Below, piece by piece: positions 20,266 through 29,450 of a stretch of 64,000 nucleotides of DNA (positions within the stretch are counted from its first letter, which is position 1; every line of letters begins with the position of its first letter). The notes beneath the pieces were generated by a model that was given only the letters and a program-made list of their open reading frames with translations, was not told the origin of the DNA and did no database searches. Origin of the DNA: Spartobacteria bacterium (GTDB lineage Bacteria; Verrucomicrobiota; Verrucomicrobiia; Chthoniobacterales; Chthoniobacteraceae); NCBI GenBank assembly GCA_021324395.1, contig JAJPJG010000017.1, positions 1-64,000 on the forward strand. The letters run 5' to 3'. The position numbers and the translations under genes were made by a program.

Positions 20266-21870
20266 TTACAGCCGGTGCAGCACCGTATTTTTCAGGAAAC
20301 GACGGTCGTCGGCTTCCAGGTAGTCGAGCGTGAAGTGCAGTCCCCTGCTCTCCTTGCGCAACAGCGCCGAATCGACGATTAGCGCAGCGACCGTGGCGAG
20401 GTTGCGGAGCTCGAGCAGATCGGTCGTCACCTTGAAATCCCAGTAAAACTCCTGAATCTCCCGTTGCAAATTCCGCAGCCGGTGCGCGGCGCGCTGGAGC
20501 CGCTTGTCGGTGCGGACGATGCCGACGTAATCCCACATCAGGCGGCGGATTTCGTCCCAGTTGTGGTAAATCACGACCAGTTCGTCCACGTCGTGCGCGT
20601 CTCCGCTTTTCCACTCGGGCAGCTCGATTTCCAAGCTCCGCTCGACGCTCAGCGGCGTGGTCCGGCAAACATCCGCGCATGCACGATGCGCCATGACTAC
20701 CGCCTCGAGTAGCGAATTGCTCGCGAGCCGGTTCGCGCCGTGCAGGCCGGTGCAGGCGACTTCGCCGATCGCGTAGAGCCCGCGCATACTCGACGCGCCG
20801 TTGACGTCGGTCATCACCCCACCGCATTGATAATGCGCCGCCGGCACGACGGGGATCGGCTGCTGCGTGATGTCGATGCCGAGCCGCTGGCATGTTTCGT
20901 AGATATTCGGGAACCGCTCGCGCACGAACTCCGCCGGTTTGTCGCTGATGTCGAGAAACACGCATCGCTCGCCGGTGCGCTTCATCTCCGCATCGATCGC
21001 GCGCGCCACGACGTCGCGCGGCGCGAGCTCGGCGCGCTTATCGTATTTTTCCATGAAGCGCCGGCCTTTCGCGTCGAGCAGAACACCGCCTTCCCCGCGC
21101 ACGGCTTCCGTGATTAAAAACGAGCGCGCCTCGGGATGAAAAAGGCACGTCGGATGAAACTGGACGAACTCCATATTCGCAATGCTCGCTCCGGCGCGCC
21201 ATGCCATGGCCACGCCATCGCCGGTCGCGACCGCTGGATTCGTCGTGTAAAGATAGACCTTGCCGCAACCACCCGTCGCGAGGATCACCCGGTCGCTGCT
21301 CAGCGTGACGACTTCGCCCGTTTTTTCATCGAGCACGTAAACGCCAAGACAGCGATCCTCCGTCGCGTAGCCAAGTTTGCCGGCAGTGATCAAATCGACC
21401 GCCATGTGATTATCGAGCAGGTCGATGTTTTCGTGACGGCTCACCGCGTCGAGTAGCGCGCGCTCTATTTCGCGCCCGGTCACATCGCGCGAGTGCAGCA
21501 CGCGGCGCTTCGAGTGCCCGCCTTCGCGTCCGAGATCGAGCTCCTTTTCGCCGCCCTCGAGTTCACGTTCGTCAAATTGCACGCCGAGTTCCATGAGCTC
21601 GCGAATCCGCTCCGGGCCTTCTGTTACGATCATCCGCACCACGTTTTCATCGCAGAGCCCCGCGCCCGCCCTGAGCGTGTCGCGCACGTGCAGGTCGAAA
21701 GAGTCCTCGACACTCGTAACACACGCGACACCGCCTTGCGCATAGGCCGTGTTCGATTCCGCCGGGGCGCGCTTCGTCACGATCGCGACTGTGCCGTGTG
21801 ACGCCGCTTTGTGCGCAAAACTCAATCCCGCGATGCCGCTGCCGATGACAATGAAATCGTAACGCGTCAT
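20266..21870 (-). CDS. nadB: L-aspartate oxidase
   Basis: A 534-residue FAD enzyme that oxidises L-aspartate to iminoaspartate, the first step of de novo NAD synthesis. The dinucleotide-binding motif VIGSGIAGLSFA is at about 8-19; TAYAQGGVA and the succinate-dehydrogenase-like GARFMEKY-type region follow, with the C-terminal helical domain complete. No nadA or nadC is in the window. With nadK at 2.2 kb and panC just upstream, three cofactor genes fall in this region but not in one operon. panC lies upstream on the same strand, separated by a 94-bp spacer with an inverted repeat. Confidence 0.95.
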   Translation of the reverse strand: MTRYDFIVIGSGIAGLSFAHKAASHGTVAIVTKRAPAESNTAYAQGGVACVTSVEDSFDLHVRDTLRAGAGLCDENVVRMIVTEGPERIRELMELGVQFDERELEGGEKELDLGREGGHSKRRVLHSRDVTGREIERALLDAVSRHENIDLLDNHMAVDLITAGKLGYATEDRCLGVYVLDEKTGEVVTLSSDRVILATGGCGKVYLYTTNPAVATGDGVAMAWRAGASIANMEFVQFHPTCLFHPEARSFLITEAVRGEGGVLLDAKGRRFMEKYDKRAELAPRDVVARAIDAEMKRTGERCVFLDISDKPAEFVRERFPNIYETCQRLGIDITQQPIPVVPAAHYQCGGVMTDVNGASSMRGLYAIGEVACTGLHGANRLASNSLLEAVVMAHRACADVCRTTPLSVERSLEIELPEWKSGDAHDVDELVVIYHNWDEIRRLMWDYVGIVRTDKRLQRAAHRLRNLQREIQEFYWDFKVTTDLLELRNLATVAALIVDSALLRKESRGLHFTLDYLEADDRRFLKNTVLHRL

Positions 21871-21874
21871 GCAA

Positions 21875-21947
21875 ATGCAGAATGAGGAATGAAGAATGAT
21901 GAATACTGTTCGGTGCGCCTTTGCCGCGGCTTATTAAAATTCTGCAT
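21875..21947. repeat. AT-rich inverted repeat between panC and nadB
   Basis: ATGCAGAAT at 21875-21883 is inverted as ATTCTGCAT at 21939-21947. The arms are embedded in purine-rich AATGAGGAATGA-type words on the left (21881-21892) and their complements on the right (to about 21967). The same 12-mer AATGAGGAATGA occurs again at 54500-54511, so it is a dispersed word. Confidence 0.6.
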
Positions 21948-21964
21948 TCTACATTCTTCCTTCT

Positions 21965-22798
21965 TCATTTGATCGCGATGTTGTCGATCAGCCGAGTCTT
22001 TCCGAAAAACACAGCAACAGCAATGTGCAACCGTTTCGTTTTTCGCGTCGCCGACTCCAGTCTGTCCGCATCGAACACCTCGACGTAATCAATCTTCGCC
22101 AGCGGCGCGGAGCTGATTTTGTGCACGACGAGATTTCTTAAAAACTGCGGATCGCGTTTTTTTGCATTCGCCGCCGCGAGCAGCGCCGCGCGAATCACCG
22201 CGGCCTGCGCCCGTTCGTCGCTGTTTAAATATGCGTTCCGCGAGCTAAGCGCGAGCCCGTCTTGTTCCCGCACCGTCGGCGCGCCGACGATCTTTACCGG
22301 CAGATTCAAGTCACGCACCATCCGCCGGATGATCGCGAGTTGCTGGAAGTCCTTTTCACCAAACACCGCCGCGTCCGGCGCCAGAATGTTAAACAGCTTC
22401 GTCACGATCGTGCAGACGCCGCGAAAATGGCCGGGGCGCGATTGCCCGCACAGTCTTTGCGCCAACGCCGTCTCGTCTACGAACGTCGAAAAATCCTCCG
22501 CATACATTTCAGCCGGCGACGGATTAAAAATCATCGCTACGTCATTCTCGCGGCAGAGCGCCGCGTCGCGCGCGAAAGGCCGCGGATAACGCGAGAAATC
22601 CTCGTTCGGCCCAAACTGCGTCGGGTTCACAAAAATGCTTACCACGACCGCGCCGTCCTTACCCGCAATCTTCCGCGCGCGGCGGATCAGCGACAGATGC
22701 CCCTCGTGGAGCGCGCCCATCGTAGGCACGAGCACCAGCGGATGCGGCGCATGACGGCACCAGCGTGCCGCAGAGGAGGATGAGCGGATGATTTTCAA
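21965..22798 (-). CDS. panC: Pantothenate synthetase
   Basis: A 277-residue enzyme that joins pantoate and beta-alanine at the expense of ATP to make pantothenate. The ATP-binding PTMGALHEGH motif is at residues 25-34, FVNPTQFGPNEDF and GEKDFQQLAIIRRMV follow, and the SSRNAYL segment is present. The length is that of the standard bacterial enzyme. No other pan genes are adjacent. The promoter must lie in the 152-bp divergent region shared with the polymerase gene. Confidence 0.95.
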   Translation of the reverse strand: MKIIRSSSSAARWCRHAPHPLVLVPTMGALHEGHLSLIRRARKIAGKDGAVVVSIFVNPTQFGPNEDFSRYPRPFARDAALCRENDVAMIFNPSPAEMYAEDFSTFVDETALAQRLCGQSRPGHFRGVCTIVTKLFNILAPDAAVFGEKDFQQLAIIRRMVRDLNLPVKIVGAPTVREQDGLALSSRNAYLNSDERAQAAVIRAALLAAANAKKRDPQFLRNLVVHKISSAPLAKIDYVEVFDADRLESATRKTKRLHIAVAVFFGKTRLIDNIAIK

Positions 22799-22950
22799 AC
22801 GAGCGCCAATTTAAAAATTCAATCCCGCGCCGCACGCGAGCATTTTCCTGAAAAACCGCGCGATTTCAGCGCCACCACAATTTGAACGCTCGCTAAAATG
22901 TGGAGCCTGGCGGGTTCGCTTTCCATCCGCGCAATGTGCATATTCGCGCA

Positions 22951-24993
22951 ATGGCTTTCGAAAAAAACAAAGTGCTTTTCGGTCACGATGCGACGGAGCG
23001 GATCGTTGCGGCGGAATTTGACGGGGAGAGCGGGATCGAGTTGCTGATTCGTGAAGACGACGGAACGACGCGGTCGCAGCGCGAAATGTTGCGGCCGTTT
23101 TTGTGGAGCGATTCACCGATGGAAATGGCCGGTGTGATGACGCGTGAGCTCGTGGGCGATTTGCCGCTGCGCTTTTTGGTTGAGTGCGAAAACTGGACGG
23201 CGTTTACGAAGCTGCGGAGCTCGTTGCGCAGCGGCTCGGTGACAGCGTGTTCGCTGAACGATCCGGTGCAACAAGTCCTGCTCGCGCGCGGCATGACGCT
23301 TTTCAAAGGAATGGAATTTTCCGAAGTGCGGCGGATGCAGATCGCGATGGAAAACGGCTCGGTCGTAGTTGCGGATCACACGGGCTGGGAGGAAGTGATC
23401 GAGCACGATGTCTCCGGGCGGCTCACGGAGATTATCCACGAGCGCGATCCGGATGTGATCGAAGGACACGATCTTTTTAAGAAACTTTTGCCGGCGATTT
23501 CCGCGCGCGCGAAGAATTCGAAGGTAAAGCTCGCGTGGGGGCGCGACGGCAGTCTGTTAACGAGCCGTGCCTCGCGGATTCAAGTCGCGGAAAAGACGAT
23601 CAATTATCCGAAGTTCGAGATGCACGGACGGCACTTTGTCGACACGTTTTTGCTCGCACAATTTTACGACGTGAGCGCGCGCGAGCTGGAGAGTTTCGAG
23701 CTGGCGGACGTGGCAAGGCATTGTCACATCAGCGCGAAAAGCGCGGCGGCGCAGACGCGCGAACTGGCTTCAACACTGGGCGCGAGCTATTTCGTTCAGA
23801 CGAAAATTTTTCCCTACAACTACCAGGATGTCGTCGTGCGCGGAAACGCGACGAAGATCGATGCGCTGTTGTTGCGCGAATATTTTCGGCGCGGGCATTC
23901 GATTCCCGACCTGCCCGATTCGCGCGCATTCGAGGGCGGATACACGGACATCTTTTTCACCGGCGTCGCGCGCAACGTCTGGCACTGCGACGTCGCGTCG
24001 CTTTACCCGAGCGTGATGCTCAGCTTCGATTGTTTTCCCGTGCAGGACCGGCTGCAAATCTTCCGCGGTTTGCTCACCGATTTGCGCCAATTCCGGCTCG
24101 AGTCAAAAACCGCGATGCGTAATGCGGCGGACGCCGGCGAGCGCGCGGGTTTCAATGCGTTGCAGCAGACGTTTAAAATCCTGATCAATTCCTTTTACGG
24201 CTATCTCGGTTTTGCGCAGGCGCATTTCGCCGACTTCGATGCAGCGGCGCGCGTAACGCAAATCGGCCGCGACCTGCTTAAACAAATGGTTGCGCGGCTG
24301 CAGGAGCTCGGCGCGAAAGTGATCGAGATCGACACGGACGGCATTTATTTTGTTCCGCCCGACGAGCCGACCGGGAAGCTGCAGCGCGAACTCGAAACGA
24401 TTTTACCAAGCGGAATCGAGATCGAATTCGACGAGCAATTCGATGCCATGTTTTCCTACAAGGCGAAGAACTACGCGCTGCTTACTCGCGACGGCGAACT
24501 CGTTCTGCGCGGCGGCGCGCTGAAGTCGCGCGGACTGGAAAAATTCCAGCGTGTCTTTTTGGAACAGATGATCCGTTTGCTCATGCAGGAAAAATCCGCC
24601 GACGTGCCGAAACTGCGCGCGGACTTCGAAACAAAAATCCGCAATCGCGAATGGCCGATCGAATGGCTGATGAAAACCGATACGCTGCAGGATTAACTCG
24701 CGCAGTATTCGCGCAAGATCGAGGCGAGCTCGCGCAATCGCGCGTCGGCTTATGAACTCGCGCTGAAAAGCGGACGCAATTTTCAGCCGGGCGACCAGGT
24801 GAGCTACTACATCACCGGCACGAAAAAAAACGTGTCGGCTTACGAAAACTCGAAGCTCGCGAGCGAATGGAATCCGAAAGAGCGCGATGAGAATATCGAG
24901 TATTACGCCGCGAAGCTGAACGATCTCGCGAAGAAATTTCAGCCGCTATTTGCGCCGGCGAAAGAAGATCCGGCGCAGATTTCGCTTTTGTAA
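22951..24993 (+). pseudogene. Family-B DNA polymerase interrupted by an in-frame TAA
   Basis: The frame from 22951 encodes 581 residues of a family-B DNA polymerase and then meets TAA at 24694-24696. Beyond it the same frame continues without another stop for 98 codons, and those codons read as the family's thumb end (KIEASSRNRASAYELALKSG, then GDQVSYYITG and AYENSKLASEW). Polymerase motifs are intact before the stop: DVASLYPS (Asp347), KILINSFYGY (about 408-417) and IDTDGIYF (Asp461, Asp463; Gly where most have Ser). The 3'-5' exonuclease motifs look degraded. A single TCA-to-TAA change would explain the stop. Either a recent pseudogene, a truncated functional form, or a sequencing error. 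Confidence 0.85.
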
Positions 24994-25049
24994 CGGAGCG
25001 TTTAGCGCGCGTTTTCGGGGATGGACTCGAATCCTCTTGTGGAGGACGC

Positions 25050-25613
25050 ATGTTTTCATCCCCGCGCTTCTTCGCCATCGTCGCAAGCATAGCGCTCGCG
25101 ATTTCCGGGCACGCTGCGGAAAATTTCGATCAGTTTTTCCGCAAAAACCCGACCGGCACCCCGACGATCGATGTCTATTTTTCGCCGCTCGGCGGTTGCA
25201 CACAGGCGGTCGTGCGCGAACTCGATGGCGCGAAGAAAACGGTGCTCGTGCAAGCGTATTCCTTTACCAATGCACCGATCGCGCAGGCGCTCGTCGGCGC
25301 GCATCACCGCGGTGTCGATGTAAAGATGATCCTCGATAAAAGCCAGCGCACGGAAAAATACACCGAGGCTGACTTCACCGCGCACGCGGGCATTCCGACG
25401 TGGATCGATTCCGTTCACGCCATCGCGCACAACAAGGTGATGATCATCGACGATTCGACCGTCATTACCGGCTCATTCAATTTCACCAAAGCAGCCGAGG
25501 AACATAACGCCGAGAATCTCCTCGTCATTCACAACGCACCCGATCTCGCGGCAAAATACACGGCGAACTGGTTCGTGCATCAAAAGCATTCGGAGCCTTA
25601 CGAGGGTCGATGA
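25050..25613 (+). CDS. Secreted phospholipase-D-like nuclease
   Basis: A 187-residue exported protein (signal peptide MFSSPRFFAIVASIALAI, cleavage near HAAE). It has one HKD motif, HNKVMIIDD, with His127, Lys129 and Asp134, followed by TGSFNFTKAAEEHNAEN. The single-motif size matches Nuc/BfiI-type nucleases, which act as homodimers sharing one active site. It is more likely a periplasmic or secreted nuclease than a phospholipase. It ends convergently with the Spy-like gene, with two hairpins between them. Confidence 0.88.
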   Translation: MFSSPRFFAIVASIALAISGHAAENFDQFFRKNPTGTPTIDVYFSPLGGCTQAVVRELDGAKKTVLVQAYSFTNAPIAQALVGAHHRGVDVKMILDKSQRTEKYTEADFTAHAGIPTWIDSVHAIAHNKVMIIDDSTVITGSFNFTKAAEEHNAENLLVIHNAPDLAAKYTANWFVHQKHSEPYEGR

Positions 25614-25630
25614 TTCCCCCGCAAAACAAA

Positions 25631-25665
25631 CATTCCCTCTCCCGGCGAACCGGCGAGAGGGAATG
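25631..25665. terminator. Bidirectional terminator hairpin
   Basis: CATTCCCTCTC (25631-25641) pairs perfectly with GAGAGGGAATG (25655-25665), and an inner CCGG/CCGG pairing closes a CGAA tetraloop. It sits between two convergent genes and can act for either strand. No T tract follows on the plus strand. Confidence 0.65.
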
Positions 25666-25670
25666 TGACT

Positions 25671-25686
25671 GCGGATTTTAATCCGC
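25671..25686. terminator. Second small hairpin in the convergent gap
   Basis: GCGGAT (25671-25676) pairs with ATCCGC (25681-25686) around TTTA, immediately after the larger hairpin. Together they make a tandem terminator between the nuclease gene and the Spy-like gene. Confidence 0.5.
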
Positions 25687-25702
25687 AAGTTTGTTTGATG
25701 GT

Positions 25703-26176
25703 TTAGCTCTGCTGTTTCTGATCCTGGCCTTTGCCATGTCGCGGGCCGCCGTGCTCTTGCTTGAACTGCTCGATCTTCTGCTGCTGCTCGGCAGTCAAAA
25801 GGCCTTTGATGTGGCCACGTGCAGCCTGGCGCGCTTCACGGACTTTCGCGAACTTCTGCTCTTTGCTTAGCGAGTTGTCGCCGAGCGCCGCTTTGACCTG
25901 CGCGTCCTCGGCTTCGAGGATCGGCTTGATCTGCGCCTGTTGATCGGCCGTGAGGTTTAGCTTTTCAGTGAGCTTCTGCAAACGCTCCGCAGTGGTTAGC
26001 TTTTGAAAGCCACCGCCGCGCGGTCCGCCGAAGTGTTTGTGTTCGCCGCCGCCAGCCGCACAGGATGGACAGGGTGATGGTGATGCGGACGAATCTTGTG
26101 CGCGAACTGCCTGAGCGAGCAAAAAGGTCGCGCCGCAAGCGAAGGCCGCAATGAGTTTGTGTGATGTCGATTTCAT
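25703..26176 (-). CDS. Spy/CpxP-like periplasmic protein
   Basis: A 157-residue exported protein: signal peptide to about AVRAQ, a short Ser/Pro/Cys/His-rich linker, then a helical domain with two LTxxQ-type signatures (LTADQQAQI and LTAEQQQKI). That pattern is typical of Spy/CpxP/ZraP periplasmic proteins, which act as chaperones or envelope-stress and metal sensors. The linker has a Cys pair and a His cluster (GEHKHFGG), and the tail is rich in Gly, His, Gln and Lys, so metal binding is possible. It is last in the minus-strand run after DUF1844, with a 109-bp gap that may hold its own promoter. Confidence 0.8.
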   Translation of the reverse strand: MKSTSHKLIAAFACGATFLLAQAVRAQDSSASPSPCPSCAAGGGEHKHFGGPRGGGFQKLTTAERLQKLTEKLNLTADQQAQIKPILEAEDAQVKAALGDNSLSKEQKFAKVREARQAARGHIKGLLTAEQQQKIEQFKQEHGGPRHGKGQDQKQQS

Positions 26177-26285
26177 TTATGGTTTATTTGTTTTTTAAAT
26201 CGCCGCACCGGATTCCCGATTCACGCGGCTAGTTTAATCAACACCAGCGCAACAACGGAGTTGCGCGAAATCGACAACGCGGAAA

Positions 26286-26708
26286 TTACGCGCCGTAGCT
26301 CTTCGTGAATTTCTTCTTCGACTCGGCTTCGCTTTCCTGCGGAGCCGGTTCAGCCGCCGGCGGTGCAGCTTCGGTTTTTGCAGCGGAAGGTTCGGCCTGT
26401 GGCTCCGGTTCCCCGGCTGCCGTCCCCTCGCCTTGCGAAATTTCGACGAACGCCATTTGCAGGCTTGAGATCGCATTGTTGATCACGCCGAGTTCGTCGC
26501 TGCTCAAGTTGCCTCGCGTCTTTGCGCGGATCATCACGAGCTGATCGATGAAGACTTTTGCGATGTCGAGATGCACCTCGGTCTGGCCGGTTTGCGGATT
26601 CGGGATTTGCCCAAGATAAAACGCGGCCTGCTGCGCCTGCATCATCACGAACTCGATGAAGCGCTGCGTCATTTCCCCTGATTGATCTGTTGTTTGAACT
26701 TCGGCCAT
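26286..26708 (-). CDS. DUF1844 protein
   Basis: A 140-residue cytoplasmic protein. The first ~90 residues (RFIEFVMMQAQQAAFYLGQ, then HLDIAKVFIDQLVM and a NLSSDE segment) match the DUF1844 family, a small helical domain of unknown function found in Acidobacteria, Verrucomicrobia, Planctomycetes and Deltaproteobacteria. The rest is an Ala/Pro/Glu-rich low-complexity tail ending in Lys-rich sequence. It starts 25 bp after the M16 peptidase stop on the same strand and is probably co-transcribed. Confidence 0.82.
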   Translation of the reverse strand: MAEVQTTDQSGEMTQRFIEFVMMQAQQAAFYLGQIPNPQTGQTEVHLDIAKVFIDQLVMIRAKTRGNLSSDELGVINNAISSLQMAFVEISQGEGTAAGEPEPQAEPSAAKTEAAPPAAEPAPQESEAESKKKFTKSYGA

Positions 26709-26732
26709 AACTTTGTTGAGGTTTGATTTTTA

Positions 26733-29450
26733 CTACTGCGGATTTACAGAAGGCTGCGCGGTGGACGCGACAGGCTTCGGCTCGGGACGCACGATTGCGA
26801 TGACGTCCGGCCTTTCAAAATATTTGTTCGCGACGCGTTTGATGTCGTCGAGCGTCACGGACTCCACTTTCGGCTTCAACTTTTTGTAGTAATCGAAGCC
26901 GAGCCCGTAGAGTTCGTCGAGCGCGCACGAATAGGCGAATGCGTCGTTGCTCTGGTTGCGAATATCCTGCTGGCCGAGCACTTTTTCCTTCGCGCGCGTC
27001 AGCTCCTCGGCGGTGAGGCCCTCCTTCGCGAGCTTGCTGATTTCATCCAGCAACTCGGGTTTGACGATATCCGCTTTCGCAGGCGATGTGCCGAGATAAA
27101 AGACGAACGGCCCCGGCACGAGACCCGGCACCTGGCTCGATCCGACGAAATACGCGAGACCCATTTTCTCGCGGATCCGGATGAAAAAGCGCGAGCCGAG
27201 ATCGCTGCTCGCTTCATCGATCAGATCGAGCTCCTCGCGATCCGGGCTAAACATGTCCGCGCCGCGGAATCCGGCCATGATGATTGCCTGCGCCTTTTGC
27301 TTGTGCGCCTCGACGGTCTTCGTTTCGGTAAGCTCCGGCGGTTGCGGCGGCTGCTTGAGCGCTTCCTCACCGGCTGGCAGCTTGCCCAGCGTTTGTTCAA
27401 CAAGGGCTTTCACCTCGGCGGCTTTCACATTTCCGAAAATCGCGATGACGGCGTTTTTGCCGCAGACGTATTTTTTATAAAACTCGACGAGCTGCTGGCG
27501 GTTGAGCTGCGACACGCTCTCGACCGTGCCCGACCCGCGCATGCCATAGGGATGGTTCGGGAAAAGATTCGCGCGCAAAAGATTTCGCGCGACGGTCGTC
27601 ATTTCCTCCTCCTCCGACTTGATGCTCGCGAGCTGGATTTGCTTTTCGCGCTCGATTTGCTGCTCGGGGAAATTCGGGCGCAATAGCACATCCGACAAAA
27701 TCTCGAGGCCGAGTTTCGTGTCCGGCTGCATCACTTTTACGCTTACGGAAAACGAATTGTTTCCGGCGTCGCTGCCGATGCTGCCGCCGACGCTTTCGAT
27801 CGTGTTCGCGATTTGCTCGCCCGTGCGCGACTCGGTGCCCTTCGTCATCACCCGCGCACAGACTTTCGTGATACCGTTATTCTGCGGCGTCTCCGCGAGC
27901 ATGCCGGCTTTAAAGCATGCGACCATTGACACGAGCGGCAGCCGCGAATCTTCGCGCACGAGCAAACGCAGCCCGTTCGGCAAATCAAATTTCTGGATCT
28001 CGCCCGCGGAAAGCGGCTGCGCTTTTTCCGTTTCCTTTTTGAGCGAGCCTTCCGGGTTCAGCGAAACGACGTTGAGATTTTTGTCGTCGAAATAGGTGTG
28101 CAGCACACGCTGGATGTCTTCCACCGTCACGCGCTGGATTGCCTCGAGGTATTCATTCGAGAAATTGAGATTGCGCGTCAGCAGCCAGTTCGAGCCGAGA
28201 TCGGAAGCCTTGCCGCGCATCGTCGTGAGTGAATTGAGATGGCCGTTGAGCATCTGCCGCTTCGCTTTTTCCAGCTCCGCCGTCGAGACGCCCTGCTGCT
28301 TCACCTGCTCCATCATTTCGAGCACGGCTTTCTGCGTCGCCTCGCGTTTGTCCGGGTCGAGCATCGCCTCGACCCCGAACAACCCCGGGTCGCCCGGCGT
28401 GTAGGTATAAGCCGAAATCGAGTGCACGAGCCCCTGTTCCTCGCGCAGTTTTTGATAAAGGCGCGAGCTGCGTCCGTCGCCGAGAATCGTGCTCAGCAGA
28501 TCGAGCGCCGGCACATCCGGATTCGTGATCGCCGGCGTGTGCCATGCAAACTGCAGCCGGGTCAGCTCGGTTGGAAATTCCGTGTGCGATTCGCGGTGGC
28601 CGAGTTGCGGCGGCTCCTGCGGGATGTAGACCGGCGGCAAACTCTTTCGCGGATATTTTGAGAAAAACGTCTCGAGCTGCTGGTGGATTTTTTCTCCGTC
28701 CACATCGCCGACCACGACGAAGAACAGATTATTCGGAACGTAACGCGCCTTGTAATATTCCATCACGTCGTCGCGCGTGAGCTTGTTGTAAATCTCGATG
28801 TGACCGATCACCGGCACGCGATACGGATGCTCGCGAAACGCCACTTCCATCAGCTTCAGCGACGCCATCCGGTCGGGATCATCGTAGCCCATCGCAAATT
28901 CGCGCCGGATGACCTCCTGCTCCTTCGTGTATTCCTCCGGCGGCAACGTCGAGTTCATCATCGCGTCCGCCAGCAGATCGACCGCCGTCGTCGCACCTTT
29001 TGCCGGAATATCGATCCAGAACACCGTGCGATCGTAGCTCGTGTAAGCATTGATGTAGCCGCCCTGGTCCTGGATCTTCTGCGCGAACTGGCTGTTGCTG
29101 CGCGTCTCCGTTCCTTTGAAAAGCATGTGCTCGAGAATGTGCGAAAGGCCCGCGCCGAGATGCTTGTCCTCGTCGATGCTCCCCGTCTCGCACCACGCCT
29201 GCACACTCGCCACCGGAGCGCTGTGATCCTCCTGCACGATCACCGTCAGCCCGTCCTGCAGCGTCCAAATCTTCGCCGTGACCGGCGGCACCTTGATCTC
29301 AGGCGGAGGCTGGGTCGATTTGTGCACAGGCGCGACCGCCACGGACGAACCGGGCGGCGTCGAGCTGCCATGCGAGGAAGTTTTTGCGTGAGTCGAGGTC
29401 AGCATGAAAAGCGATGCTACGAGCGGGGAAAAGATGGAGGGAAATTTCAT
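26733..29450 (-). CDS. M16-family zinc metallopeptidase, two-domain, exported
   Basis: A 905-residue exported protease with an N-terminal signal peptide and a Ser/Pro-rich linker. The inverted zinc motif HILEH puts His104, Glu107 and His108 at the metal, with the distal glutamate expected in KEQEVIRREF. The second M16 half (from about residue 490) lacks the HxxEH motif, as in the usual active/inactive two-halves arrangement of the pitrilysin family. The substrate is probably periplasmic peptides. Its start overlaps the Minf_1886 gene stop (ATGA), so the two are translationally coupled. Confidence 0.93.
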   Translation of the reverse strand: MKFPSIFSPLVASLFMLTSTHAKTSSHGSSTPPGSSVAVAPVHKSTQPPPEIKVPPVTAKIWTLQDGLTVIVQEDHSAPVASVQAWCETGSIDEDKHLGAGLSHILEHMLFKGTETRSNSQFAQKIQDQGGYINAYTSYDRTVFWIDIPAKGATTAVDLLADAMMNSTLPPEEYTKEQEVIRREFAMGYDDPDRMASLKLMEVAFREHPYRVPVIGHIEIYNKLTRDDVMEYYKARYVPNNLFFVVVGDVDGEKIHQQLETFFSKYPRKSLPPVYIPQEPPQLGHRESHTEFPTELTRLQFAWHTPAITNPDVPALDLLSTILGDGRSSRLYQKLREEQGLVHSISAYTYTPGDPGLFGVEAMLDPDKREATQKAVLEMMEQVKQQGVSTAELEKAKRQMLNGHLNSLTTMRGKASDLGSNWLLTRNLNFSNEYLEAIQRVTVEDIQRVLHTYFDDKNLNVVSLNPEGSLKKETEKAQPLSAGEIQKFDLPNGLRLLVREDSRLPLVSMVACFKAGMLAETPQNNGITKVCARVMTKGTESRTGEQIANTIESVGGSIGSDAGNNSFSVSVKVMQPDTKLGLEILSDVLLRPNFPEQQIEREKQIQLASIKSEEEEMTTVARNLLRANLFPNHPYGMRGSGTVESVSQLNRQQLVEFYKKYVCGKNAVIAIFGNVKAAEVKALVEQTLGKLPAGEEALKQPPQPPELTETKTVEAHKQKAQAIIMAGFRGADMFSPDREELDLIDEASSDLGSRFFIRIREKMGLAYFVGSSQVPGLVPGPFVFYLGTSPAKADIVKPELLDEISKLAKEGLTAEELTRAKEKVLGQQDIRNQSNDAFAYSCALDELYGLGFDYYKKLKPKVESVTLDDIKRVANKYFERPDVIAIVRPEPKPVASTAQPSVNPQ

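Noticed and set aside
24799-24993. Independent 64-residue gene after the polymerase
   Set aside because: It is in the same frame as the polymerase and matches its thumb, so it is the end of the interrupted gene.
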